A stretch of 19,417 bases of DNA from Bacillota bacterium (GCA_023412855.1 JAEZRJ010000083.1:1-19417), one strand, 5' to 3'. Shown: positions 6,998 to 14,717, counted from the first letter of the stretch. The notes: generated from the letters alone by a model not told the origin. Numbers and translations: made by a program.

Positions 6998-7840
6998 CTA
7001 ATAACTCTCTATATTAATAGTTTTTGCGGATAATATTCCGTATTCCAAAATAGAATTCGCAAAGGTCTTGAATTTATCAGCCATATCGCTCACGTAGAAG
7101 CGGTAGCGGTTATCGCCAAGGCCGGGGGCTTTCTCATTTAACAGCTTTTCTCTTTCTAACAGCTCCTTTAGCTCCCTCGCCGTCTCATAGGCAGGATTTA
7201 CCAGAGTTACCTTTTCCCCCATGATTTTTCCTACGGTGGAACGAATCAGCGGATAATGGGTGCAGCCGAGAATCAGCGTGTCGATATCGCAGTCGATGAG
7301 TTCACTCAAATATCTTGTCGCAATTTCGTCGGTTACCGGGTCCTGCCAAAGCCCTTCCTCCACAAGGGGAACGAACAGCGGACACGCCTTGCCGATCACC
7401 TTGATGTCAGGATTTATTTTATTGATATATGTAGAGTAGATACGGCTTCCTACCGTACCCTCCGTTCCGATAACACCTATTTTGCCGTTTGCCGTAGCCT
7501 CTGCAGCCACCTTTGCTCCTGGCTTTACCACTCCGATGATAGGCATATCGATTTCCTTCTCGATTTCATCCAGAGCATAAGCGCTGGCCGTATTGCAGGC
7601 GATCACGATTGCCTTGACCTGCTGCTCTTGCAGAAAATGTACGATTTGTCTGGAGTATTTCGTAATCGTCTCTTTGGATTTGCTTCCGTAAGGCACTCTT
7701 GCCGTATCCCCGAAATATATTATTTTCTCGTTGGGAATCTGCCGCATGATTTCCCTTGCTACGGTCAGTCCTCCCACGCCCGAATCGAACACGCCTACGG
7801 GCAGCTCATTGAGAGCCTTTGTTTCCTTTATTGCTGCCAT
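6998..7840 (-). CDS. murI: Glutamate racemase
   Basis: Interconverts L- and D-glutamate, supplying D-Glu for peptidoglycan stem peptides in the cytoplasm. The product is 280 aa. Visible family motifs are GVFDSGVGGLTV (residues 16-27, active-site Asp and Ser), FGDTARVPYG, catalytic Cys82 in VIACNTASA and the second catalytic Cys193 in LGCTHYPLI. The start ATG lies 35 nt inside the 3' end of the preceding gene in another frame, with AAGGA 8 nt before it, which suggests translational coupling. The length and the N-terminal extension of about 12 residues are normal. Confidence 0.97.
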   Translation of the reverse strand: MAAIKETKALNELPVGVFDSGVGGLTVAREIMRQIPNEKIIYFGDTARVPYGSKSKETITKYSRQIVHFLQEQQVKAIVIACNTASAYALDEIEKEIDMPIIGVVKPGAKVAAEATANGKIGVIGTEGTVGSRIYSTYINKINPDIKVIGKACPLFVPLVEEGLWQDPVTDEIATRYLSELIDCDIDTLILGCTHYPLIRSTVGKIMGEKVTLVNPAYETARELKELLEREKLLNEKAPGLGDNRYRFYVSDMADKFKTFANSILEYGILSAKTINIESY

Positions 7841-8336
7841 TGCTATTTCCTTTGCTTTCTGTTATACTCGCCGTTTCCTTCAAGCGCTTCGGCGTATCGG
7901 TGCTTTGTCCGGAAGCATCTTGCGCTGCTTCTTCGCTGCTGCCGAAAAAATAATCAAAAAATGCGCTTTTTACCCGAATCTGCCCCGGCTTGGCGTTGCT
8001 AAGCTGAGTATACATATCCTGCCCGGACAAATCCTCTATACTTTCTATATTCCCTGCATTTTCTACATTTTCTGTACTTTGTGTATTTCCTATGCCTTGC
8101 ACATTTCCCGATTTTTGTGCATTTCCTATGCCTTGCATATTTCCTGTACTTTGTGCATTCCCTATGCTTTCCGCATTTCCTTCATCTTCCAGCTTCCCTA
8201 TATCCTGCATATTGCCATATGTATCCACATAAACAACTCGGCATACATCCTGTGTAAAACACAGGTCAGGATATATCATACCCCAAAATCCCATAGCTGC
8301 AAATAGAATCACACCGGTTTCCCATATTTTTCTCAT
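7806..8336 (-). CDS. Membrane-anchored protein with ten tandem hexapeptide repeats, unknown function
   Basis: I do not recognise this 176-aa protein. Residues about 8-27 form a hydrophobic helix, either a signal anchor or an uncleaved signal. Residues 41-100 are ten tandem six-residue units, mostly GNxQxx or GNxExx (GNMQDI, GNAESI, GNAQST, GNMQGI and so on), encoded by an 18-bp period at 8037-8216. A more ordinary segment follows (about 103-137), including GQIRVKSAFFDYFFGSSEEA. The tail is Ser/Asn/Gly/Lys-rich (SKGNSNGSNKGNKGSQ). AAGGAG lies 7 nt before the ATG. The 3' end overlaps murI by 35 nt, so it is translated in the same operon. An envelope location is likely; no function is claimed. 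Confidence 0.75.
   Translation of the reverse strand: MRKIWETGVILFAAMGFWGMIYPDLCFTQDVCRVVYVDTYGNMQDIGKLEDEGNAESIGNAQSTGNMQGIGNAQKSGNVQGIGNTQSTENVENAGNIESIEDLSGQDMYTQLSNAKPGQIRVKSAFFDYFFGSSEEAAQDASGQSTDTPKRLKETASITESKGNSNGSNKGNKGSQ
8037..8216 (-). repeat. In-frame 18-bp tandem repeats, ten units
   Basis: Codes the ten hexapeptides of the 7806-8336 protein. The array is 180 bp, exactly ten 18-bp units, diverged at the DNA level. The unit length is a multiple of three, so copy-number change would alter the protein's length but not its frame. Confidence 0.8.
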
Positions 8337-8431
8337 CAGACTTCTCCTTACTCCATTCCGCTTCGTCCGTTTGCGAAATCTTATTAAAAGAAGTCTGCCC
8401 TCATTTTTCCGGCCTTATTCCATATGTGCCC

Positions 8432-9115
8432 TTATTTCTGTTTGTTCTCCAGACGTATCTGTCTGATAATGGAGGCCTCCTGATTGTCAATATGAAGCTT
8501 TGCCGCTCTCGCCGCAGCCTCGCAATCCTTATTCAAAATACTTTCGTATATTATTCTATGCTCCTCTATCAGCTTTTCATGCTGGCTTTTGTCCTTAATA
8601 TACTCGAAGCGGTAACGATACATCTGCTCCGCCAGATTATTCACAAGCTGTACCAGCCTTCGATTGCCGGTTGCTGCCACGATGATATCATGGAGCGCTA
8701 CGTCTGCTCTGGCTATCACCGTTACGTCATTTTGCTGAGTGGCCTTCTCGAACTGCGCGCAGGCCTCCTTAAGATGCTCCATCTCCTCACTTGTAATGCG
8801 CACACAAGCCAGCTCCGCGCAAAGCGCATCCAATGCACGGCGCACCTCTAAAACATCCTTTAAGCTCTTCTCCGTAATCTGTGCCACCTCGGCCCCTCTT
8901 CTGGGAATCATCGTGACCAGACCCTCCAGCTCCAGCTTGCGGATCGCCTCCCGTATCGGAGTCCTGCTGACTCCCAGCTTATTGGCGAGATGAATCTCCA
9001 TCAGCCGCTCCCCCGGCTTCAGTTCGCCGGTGAGAATCGCCTTTCTGAGCGTGTTGAACACCACGTCTCTAAGCGGAAGGAATTCGTCCATATTTACCTG
9101 AAAATTATCACCCAT
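8432..9115 (-). CDS. GntR-family transcriptional regulator, FadR/FCD subgroup
   Basis: A 227-aa DNA-binding regulator. The N-terminal winged helix-turn-helix spans about residues 14-78 (VFNTLRKAILTGELKPGERL..., LGVSRTPIREAIRKLELEGLV). The C-terminal all-helical FCD ligand domain has the Asp/His set typical of metal-binding members: ADVALHDII, EEHRIIYESI and AKLHIDNQE. The effector is unknown; FCD proteins usually sense small organic acids or sugar acids. It follows ispE by 40 bp and should share its promoter. That promoter contains a GntR-type palindrome (10049-10056), so autoregulation is plausible. AAAGG lies about 11 nt before the start. Confidence 0.92.
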   Translation of the reverse strand: MGDNFQVNMDEFLPLRDVVFNTLRKAILTGELKPGERLMEIHLANKLGVSRTPIREAIRKLELEGLVTMIPRRGAEVAQITEKSLKDVLEVRRALDALCAELACVRITSEEMEHLKEACAQFEKATQQNDVTVIARADVALHDIIVAATGNRRLVQLVNNLAEQMYRYRFEYIKDKSQHEKLIEEHRIIYESILNKDCEAAARAAKLHIDNQEASIIRQIRLENKQK

Positions 9116-9155
9116 ATAATATTATACCTTTCATTCTCGTGCTCAAAAATACCTA

Positions 9156-10028
9156 TTATCTCTCTTCATTTACCGGATCAGTGACAAATATCTGCTTTGC
9201 CAGCCCCGTCTGCTCCAGTGCCTCCTGTGTCTCATACGCCCGCTCTTTGGTATCATATATTCCGAATACCGTAGGCCCGCTGCCGCTCATCAAAGCATTC
9301 AGCGCCCCCCGCGCCTTCATGAAAGCCTTGATTTCCTCCACTTGAGGATACTTTTTCGCCGTTACTGTTTCCAGCACGTTGCCAAGTCTTGCAGCCACGC
9401 CCCCCAAATCCTTATTTCCAAGAGCGTCCATCATCCCGTCGATGTCCGGATGATATTCCAAACGGTCCGCATGCAGATTCTCATAAACAAATTTGGTGGA
9501 TACATCGATGTCTGGCTTAGCGATCAGTAAAAAACAGCCGGGCATGCCGGGCAGATCCGAAAGTACTTCCCCGATTCCTTCTGCTAACGCCGTTCCGCCT
9601 TTAATACAATATGGAACGTCCGCGCCTATTTTCACCGCCAGAACGCACATCTCTTCCATAGACAATCCTAAGGAGAACATCTCGTTCATTCCATGGAAAA
9701 CTGCCGCCGCATCGGTACTGCCGCCAGCCATTCCCGCCGCCATGGGAATCCGCTTCTCAAGCGCAATGTGCACGCCCTGTCCGATACCATATGTCTCCGT
9801 GAGAAGCTTTGCTGCTTTATAAATTAAGTTGCTCTCGTCTCCGGGAAGCTCCTCTTTATCTGTAACGACCACTATTCCCGTTTCCTCGCGTCTCGTGAAT
9901 GCCAGGGTATCGTACAGGCCAACAGACTGCATGATCATCCTAACTTCATGATAGCCATCCTCTCTGCGCCTTAGCACATCCAGCCCTAAATTGATCTTGG
10001 CATAAGCTTTTCTCGTTATCTTATCCAT
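9156..10028 (-). CDS. ispE: 4-diphosphocytidyl-2-C-methyl-D-erythritol kinase
   Basis: GHMP-family kinase of the MEP isoprenoid pathway: it phosphorylates CDP-methylerythritol at the 2-position with ATP. Motifs are KAYAKINLGLDV and REDGYHEVRMIMQS at the N-terminus, the glycine-rich phosphate loop PMAAGMAGGSTDAAAVF, and GSGPTVFGIY near the C-terminus. I chose the ATG at 10026-10028 (290 aa) because GGGG lies 6 nt upstream and family members start just before the AKINL motif. An in-frame ATG at 10044-10046 would add six residues (296 aa) but has no ribosome binding site. It is the first gene of the unit running to the DUF1934 gene at 6496 and has a strong promoter. Confidence 0.95.
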   Translation of the reverse strand: MDKITRKAYAKINLGLDVLRRREDGYHEVRMIMQSVGLYDTLAFTRREETGIVVVTDKEELPGDESNLIYKAAKLLTETYGIGQGVHIALEKRIPMAAGMAGGSTDAAAVFHGMNEMFSLGLSMEEMCVLAVKIGADVPYCIKGGTALAEGIGEVLSDLPGMPGCFLLIAKPDIDVSTKFVYENLHADRLEYHPDIDGMMDALGNKDLGGVAARLGNVLETVTAKKYPQVEEIKAFMKARGALNALMSGSGPTVFGIYDTKERAYETQEALEQTGLAKQIFVTDPVNEER

Positions 10029-10048
10029 ATTGTACCCCGTTTGCATTT

Positions 10049-10056
10049 TGTATACA
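10049..10056. promoter_or_regulatory. Candidate GntR-family operator
   Basis: A perfect palindrome, TGTATACA, lies just downstream of the ispE -10 box, where a bound repressor would block transcription. TTGTATA (10048-10054) is also repeated in inverted form as TATACAA at 10074-10080, overlapping the -10. From memory, the FadR-subgroup regulator GntR of Bacillus binds a site with a TTGTATACAA core. The regulator encoded two genes on is the obvious candidate to bind here. Confidence 0.45.
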
Positions 10057-10069
10057 TTTAGTGTACTTA

Positions 10070-10098
10070 ATTATATACAATATAAGTGTAAAAAGCAA
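10070..10098 (-). promoter_or_regulatory. Sigma-A-type promoter for the ispE operon
   Basis: On the minus strand, -35 TTGCTT (10093-10098) and perfect -10 TATAAT (10070-10075) are separated by 17 nt. Transcription would start near 10063, leaving a leader of about 35 nt to the favoured ispE start. Confidence 0.75.
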
Positions 10099-10106
10099 TG
10101 TAAGCT

Positions 10107-10135
10107 CTAATTAAATAACTATAAACTGACGATAT
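10107..10135 (+). promoter_or_regulatory. Weak sigma-D/sigma-28-like promoter candidate
   Basis: CTAAT (10107-10111) and ACGATAT (10129-10135) are separated by 17 nt. The Bacillus sigma-D consensus is CTAAA, 16 nt, CCGATAT. Two base mismatches and one extra spacer base make this a weak match, about 80 nt before the 10217 gene. I saw no better sigma-A match in the gap. Confidence 0.2.
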
Positions 10136-10216
10136 ACATTACAAAGTTAGGAAAATATTTCTAGCTTGACTATTCATCACTCAATGATAACGCATATGAC
10201 CAAGGAGGGTTTAAAG

Positions 10217-10813
10217 ATGGGCGTAAATGGAGTTACAAACGGTGTGAACACCGCAGATGCTTATGCTACATATAGTACGGCAAAAAAGAGCAGCGATACA
10301 GAAGCTGTAAAAGAAGAAAAAACAAGCGGAGTAATTTATGAATCCTCCGCATCTACGGAGACGGCATCTAAAAAGGTTTATAAGCAGGATACCGCACTTA
10401 TTGCTAAATTAAAAGCGGATGCCGATGCCCGCACCGCTCAGTTTAAAAGTCTTGTAGAGCAGATGATCGCTAATCAGGGCAAGACTTTAGGAAAAGCGGA
10501 CAGCATTTGGAGCTTCCTCTCAAGCGGGAATTTCACTGTAGACGCTGCAACAAAGGCGCAGGCACAGGCCGACATCGCTGAGGACGGGTATTGGGGCGTG
10601 GAACAGACCTCCAGCCGTATCGTAGATTTTGCAACAGCTTTGACCGGAGGCGACCCGGGCAAAATAGAAGCTATGAGAGACGCTTTCAAAAAGGGCTTCG
10701 AGCAGGCTACAAAGACGTGGGGAGATAAGCTTCCTGATATCAGCCAGAAAACTTATCAGGCTGTCATGGATAAATTCGATAAGCTCTCAGAGGCAGCGAA
10801 TTCTAAAAACTAA
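10217..10813 (+). CDS. Conserved-looking 198-aa protein of unknown function
   Basis: The start is the ATG at 10217, because AGGAGGG ends 7 nt upstream; an in-frame TTG at 10166 would add 17 residues but has no ribosome binding site. There is no signal peptide or membrane helix. Residues about 1-70 are polar and probably disordered (TNGVNTADAYATYSTAKKSS..., Ala/Ser/Thr/Lys-rich). Residues about 75-195 look like a folded helical domain with a distinctive aromatic/glycine core: SIWSFLSSGNFTVDAATKA, GYWGVEQTSSRIVDF, ALTGGDPGKIEAMRDAF, WGDKLPDISQKTYQAVM. I cannot assign a function. The disordered N-terminus, lack of a signal and the weak sigma-D-like element would suit a flagellum-associated or exported structural protein, but that is speculation. 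It is transcribed alone. Confidence 0.8.
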   Translation: MGVNGVTNGVNTADAYATYSTAKKSSDTEAVKEEKTSGVIYESSASTETASKKVYKQDTALIAKLKADADARTAQFKSLVEQMIANQGKTLGKADSIWSFLSSGNFTVDAATKAQAQADIAEDGYWGVEQTSSRIVDFATALTGGDPGKIEAMRDAFKKGFEQATKTWGDKLPDISQKTYQAVMDKFDKLSEAANSKN

Positions 10814-10825
10814 ATAAGCAACGAA

Positions 10826-10860
10826 AAAAGGGAAAGCATGCAAGACATTCTTTCCCTTTT
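10826..10860. terminator. Bidirectional rho-independent terminator
   Basis: Stem AAAAGGGAAAG (10826-10836) and CTTTCCCTTTT (10850-10860) with a 13-nt loop, and A- and T-tracts at both ends. It separates the convergent 10217 gene and the SipL-like gene. Confidence 0.85.
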
Positions 10861-10873
10861 CCAATTTCATCCT

Positions 10874-12436
10874 CTATTTTGAAATCCCCTTTACAATAAG
10901 CAGCTTATCGCCTGCCTTAATATCATCCGTGGTCATTTCGTTGGTTTCTTTAATCTGGGAAATCGGAACATAATATTTCTTACCCACATCCCAAAGGCTG
11001 TCACCCTCCTTTGCCACATAGATCACAATGCTGGGAAGTTCATTCAGTTTATCCATGTTCAGCTCCGAAACGGCAACGTCCGTCACAATGTCTTCTGTCT
11101 TTCGGTCAAAGGCAATTCCCTTAAACGAAACTACAGCCTTAACGTCCAACTCGTCGCTATCTATCATGGCAACCGACAACTGTTCTATTCCCGCATTTAC
11201 CTTATAAGCAGAACTTTCATTAATACCCGGCACCTCCAGCACATGGCTGAAGGGGAATACTCCCTTCACAAAGCCATAGGGTATCTTGCTGTCACTGCTC
11301 AAATACAGCGTTTGTACATTTAAAACACCCTTGACATGAATACCGTTTTCTACGACTTCTTTATTATCTATTCTAGCCTGTGCATCGCTGTGGAGAATCT
11401 GGAGCATATGCGTATCCGCGCCTTGCAGCTTCATTCTGTCGCTTACCTTGATCTTGCCGGCAGGTCTTCCCAGGAATCCTTTGAACTGCGCCGGTCTGCT
11501 TATCGCCTCCACTTCCTTTACCACGCCGTAAACGCCGGAAAGGATATCCAGTCTGGTTTCTTCATAAATGTCGATGTCCAAATCCAGAACGACTTCCACA
11601 CCAAATATTCTCTGCTCGCCATCGAAGTCGGGACGTATCTCTACCTCCACATGGCCTATAGAATATTCTATATCCCCGATCATGCCCTCTTCGCAGCCGC
11701 TGCACTCTATCATACCACTGAAAGGCACCGTAGTAGCAAATGCCCTGACCGGGCTCTCTTCTCCTTCTCCCTCATATAAGAAAAATGCGTGAAGGTCACC
11801 TTGTACCGAGAGCTTTCCTTCTCCTGCCCGGAATTCCACATTATCAACATTGATGCCCTGCCATATGATCTGGAAAATATTCGGGTAGTTCTGAGGCAGC
11901 TCCAACTCCTCCTTGATACGGAAAATATCTCTTTTTTTCACGGTCATTTGCAGAATTTCCAGAGGTTTCTTCCTGTATTCCACCGGCTCCTCGTGATACA
12001 AATCCACAGCAGTCTCCTCATCGCACATCGCCTCCAAAAGAAACTTAAAAGAAACGAGTGCCTGAACACTTAACTTTCTGGAATTGATAAGCCCAATGGT
12101 CATATCTTCCAAATCCCATTTCGCCTTCACGTTGTCTCCGCCTTGAACACCCTCCATATATACCTGCTCTTCGAAAGGAATGCTGCCCTCCATACAACAC
12201 GGTATTGTATTATCCCCTTCCGGCAGATACATTACCGCGAATTTCAGCTTTCCCTTTATCGTCACATGGTCCTCCGTTGCCTTTACCTCTTCCAAAGCCA
12301 CGCTTCCTCTATCATAAATGAGCTTGCTCACATCCGGTTTGGAATCTGAGATATTGACGTCATCTTCTAACGTAATCTGTGTGGTTGCCTGACCTTTGAT
12401 GCGGTCCATATGTATATTTTTTCTTACTAATTCCAC
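10874..12436 (-). CDS. sipL: SipL-like spore coat assembly protein (SPOCS/DUF3794 domains plus LysM)
   Basis: A 520-aa protein matching SipL of Clostridioides difficile in design: repeated SPOCS (DUF3794) domains and a C-terminal LysM domain. In that organism SipL binds SpoIVA through its LysM domain and is needed for coat assembly around the forespore. The N-terminal signature is NIHMDRIKGQATTQITLED, continuing into DDVNISDSKPDVSKLIYDRG. Further SPOCS units run to about residue 450, and LysM covers about 470-515 (YVAKEGDSLWDVGKKYYVP). I chose the GTG at 12434-12436 because GGAGGT lies 6 nt upstream; an upstream in-frame TTG (12460) would start ahead of that site. A sigma-E promoter match lies at 12499-12527, fitting mother-cell expression. 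Members outside C. difficile are often annotated simply as DUF3794 LysM proteins. Confidence 0.85.
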   Translation of the reverse strand: MELVRKNIHMDRIKGQATTQITLEDDVNISDSKPDVSKLIYDRGSVALEEVKATEDHVTIKGKLKFAVMYLPEGDNTIPCCMEGSIPFEEQVYMEGVQGGDNVKAKWDLEDMTIGLINSRKLSVQALVSFKFLLEAMCDEETAVDLYHEEPVEYRKKPLEILQMTVKKRDIFRIKEELELPQNYPNIFQIIWQGINVDNVEFRAGEGKLSVQGDLHAFFLYEGEGEESPVRAFATTVPFSGMIECSGCEEGMIGDIEYSIGHVEVEIRPDFDGEQRIFGVEVVLDLDIDIYEETRLDILSGVYGVVKEVEAISRPAQFKGFLGRPAGKIKVSDRMKLQGADTHMLQILHSDAQARIDNKEVVENGIHVKGVLNVQTLYLSSDSKIPYGFVKGVFPFSHVLEVPGINESSAYKVNAGIEQLSVAMIDSDELDVKAVVSFKGIAFDRKTEDIVTDVAVSELNMDKLNELPSIVIYVAKEGDSLWDVGKKYYVPISQIKETNEMTTDDIKAGDKLLIVKGISK

Positions 12437-12498
12437 AAAAATACCTCCGTATCGCCTCAATTACCATTATCAAACTTTGACAAAGTTTACTTATAGTA

Positions 12499-12527
12499 AT
12501 TGTATTACGCACGGAGGTTATTTATTC
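12499..12527 (-). promoter_or_regulatory. Sigma-E sporulation promoter candidate for the SipL-like gene
   Basis: On the minus strand, -35 GAATAAA (12521-12527) and -10 AATACAAT (12499-12506) are 14 nt apart. This fits the Bacillus sigma-E pattern (GHATAWW, 14 nt, CATAYAHT) at every position except the first base of the -10. The start codon is about 62 nt downstream. A 7-bp inverted repeat, AAACTTT/AAAGTTT (12472-12488), lies in the leader. Confidence 0.6.
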
Positions 12528-12558
12528 CGGTTATTTTTATTGCTTCCGCTGCGTTCTC

Positions 12559-14664
12559 CTAAACTTTAAACTGCCCCATCAAGCCGCTCATTTCCTCTGT
12601 TTTTCCTTGCAGTCGTTCCGCTCTTACCGCCAATTGATCTAATACCTCTCTCTGATTTTTAATAGTTCCCGTAACTGCTTGAGTAGATGCTGCCACCTGT
12701 TCGGAAAATGCCGATATGTTTGTTATGGATTTCACCATCTGGTCTCTGCTGCCTCCCATGTTCTCCAAATCTCCCAATATAATCTGAAATCCGCTCAGCA
12801 GCTCTCCGATACATCCCTCCATCCGGGTAAATATCTGATTCGTCTCTTCTAAAGACACCTTCTGTACATTTACGATCCCTTCTGCCTTTTCCGCTGATCT
12901 GGTAGCCTCGGCCGTCATCCTGTTCGTTTGATCTATAATATTCTTTATTTCATTTCCTGCCGCCATAGACTGATCTGCCAGCTTCCGTATTTCCTCCGCG
13001 ACCACTGCAAAGCCTCTTCCCTGCATACCGGCACGGGCTGCTTCTATGGAGGCGTTCAGCGATAACAAGTTTGTCTGTTCGGCTATTTCATTTATGGCAT
13101 TCACTATACCGCTTATATTTTCCGATTGCTTCCGTACCCTCAGTATATTTTCCACCAATTCTCTTGTTACATCTATTGTGTCACTTGATTTTTCATTCAG
13201 TCTGTTTATTCTCTGCCTTCCCTCAGTCAGCGCCCCCATAACCTCATCCGCATTTCCGTTCATATGCTCGGTATTCTCACACATATTTTGAATCTGTTCT
13301 GTAAATTCGGACATCTGCACCATGCACTGCTCCGTATCCTCTGCCTGAGAAGAAGCTCCTTCCGATACCTCATCCATTGTCGCCGCTATATCCTGGATAG
13401 CTGTTACCACGATATCCGAAGTCTCATTGACCTTTCTTACCGATACCGCTACTTCCTCTTCAAAACCGGTCAGTTTTCCAATCAGTTCGCGGACACATCC
13501 TCCCATATGATTTATGGAGTCCGCAAGCGTATGAAACTCATCTTTTCTTTTGGTTGAAACGGACTGAGTAAAATCTCCTCCTGACATTTTCTCAAGAAAT
13601 TGCCTGATATTCTTAATTTCCTTTCCGATACCCATGGATATACCGATTCCCAAAGCCAGAGCTATCACAACGGCAATAGCGACAAAAGCAACCGTAACTG
13701 TACGGATATGGGACACTTCACTAATAATGCGTTCCATGGGAATCAAAGCGCATACCTTCATTCCCGTCCCTCCGATATCGGAATATGTAAACAGATGCTT
13801 TTTCCCATTGTACTCTACAAAGCCGCTTCCCTGCCCTTCTCCTCCGACAGCTATGTAATCTGCAAATATTCTCTCGCTGTCGGAAAGTGATTCCGAATTC
13901 ATCTGCCCCTCTGTACTCGCCTCCCTCACCAGTATTTCCCTGCCGTCAGGCGTTACGATTCCTTTCATACTGCCTTCGCCGAAATTCATAGTACCCAGCG
14001 CTTCTTCCATGAAGCTCCTGCTGATATCTGCTACAATTACACCTGTCTTATCCGCAAACCGGGTCACGTAAGAACATGCATACTTTTCCCTTGCATATCC
14101 AAGCTGCTCGTCAATATAATCATGGTAACCGATCCATGTATTCACCGTCTTGTCATCCGCAAAGACACTTACCGGCTCCGTCTTCATGAATTCCTCATAG
14201 GCATTATCCGGCAAAAGTTTAGATTGTGTAGTGCTGATCACGCATTTTCCCTTTTCTGCAAAAATAAAATAGTCACCCATATGCTTCAAGGTAACCTGAG
14301 AAACACTCATGCTCAGCAGCAAATTATTATATGCCTGCATGCCTTCGGATGTATTATGCTCATAATACTTGGAATAATAATCCTGAAGGTCTTTATCCAT
14401 TAGCATTTCCGTCATCTTTGATTTCGTGGTATCACATACCAGACTCAGGTACAGATCCATAGCCGCCATCGTCGCCTGCGCGGACTCCTCATACTTTTTT
14501 GTTACAACATCGGAAGCCGTGCGGTATGATACTGCTCCCAATAAAATAATGAGAATGATAGGTATGCAGAAAGCCTTCATAAGAGATGCTGCAATTCCTT
14601 TTTTCTTTTCTTTTTTCTTTTCTTTTTTCTTTCCTTCGTTCTTTGCTTTCCTCTTTATCTTCAT
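12559..14664 (-). CDS. Methyl-accepting chemotaxis protein, Cache-type sensor
   Basis: A 701-aa transmembrane chemoreceptor that senses an extracellular signal and controls CheA. The cytoplasmic N-terminus is extremely basic (KKEKKKEKKKG at residues about 13-23), followed by TM1 at about 31-47. An extracellular region of about 270 residues is consistent with a double-Cache fold; its ligand is unknown. TM2 lies at about 321-346, HAMP at about 347-400, and the signalling coiled coil runs to the C-terminus. The hairpin tip at about 525-565 is canonical (EIAEQTNLLSLNASIEAARAG, then GRGFAVVAEEIRKLADQS). No CheR-tethering pentapeptide is visible at the end. It has its own upstream region with three spaced direct repeats, and lies downstream of the pyr terminator. 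Confidence 0.95.
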   Translation of the reverse strand: MKIKRKAKNEGKKKEKKKEKKKGIAASLMKAFCIPIILIILLGAVSYRTASDVVTKKYEESAQATMAAMDLYLSLVCDTTKSKMTEMLMDKDLQDYYSKYYEHNTSEGMQAYNNLLLSMSVSQVTLKHMGDYFIFAEKGKCVISTTQSKLLPDNAYEEFMKTEPVSVFADDKTVNTWIGYHDYIDEQLGYAREKYACSYVTRFADKTGVIVADISRSFMEEALGTMNFGEGSMKGIVTPDGREILVREASTEGQMNSESLSDSERIFADYIAVGGEGQGSGFVEYNGKKHLFTYSDIGGTGMKVCALIPMERIISEVSHIRTVTVAFVAIAVVIALALGIGISMGIGKEIKNIRQFLEKMSGGDFTQSVSTKRKDEFHTLADSINHMGGCVRELIGKLTGFEEEVAVSVRKVNETSDIVVTAIQDIAATMDEVSEGASSQAEDTEQCMVQMSEFTEQIQNMCENTEHMNGNADEVMGALTEGRQRINRLNEKSSDTIDVTRELVENILRVRKQSENISGIVNAINEIAEQTNLLSLNASIEAARAGMQGRGFAVVAEEIRKLADQSMAAGNEIKNIIDQTNRMTAEATRSAEKAEGIVNVQKVSLEETNQIFTRMEGCIGELLSGFQIILGDLENMGGSRDQMVKSITNISAFSEQVAASTQAVTGTIKNQREVLDQLAVRAERLQGKTEEMSGLMGQFKV
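14597..14634 (-). repeat. 12-bp in-frame purine repeat in the chemoreceptor gene
   Basis: On the minus strand the unit AAAAAAGAAAAG occurs twice, followed by a partial third, coding KKEK KKEK KKG just before TM1. The strand is pure purine through the tract. Loss or gain of whole units would keep the reading frame; slippage within the A-runs would not. Confidence 0.7.
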
Positions 14665-14717
14665 AACTCCCGTCCTTTCACCCCGAAATGGAATTCCCTA
14701 AATTCAATATAGCATTC

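Noticed and set aside
7256..8002. 248-codon plus-strand open frame opposite murI
   Set aside because: Antisense to murI and the hexapeptide-repeat gene; Cys/His-rich translation typical of a shadow frame.
8037..8216. CRISPR-like array
   Set aside because: The 18-bp periodicity is continuous, without spacers, and codes in-frame hexapeptides.
10166..10216. Upstream TTG start for the 198-aa protein
   Set aside because: There is no ribosome binding site before the TTG, whereas the ATG at 10217 has AGGAGGG at ideal spacing.
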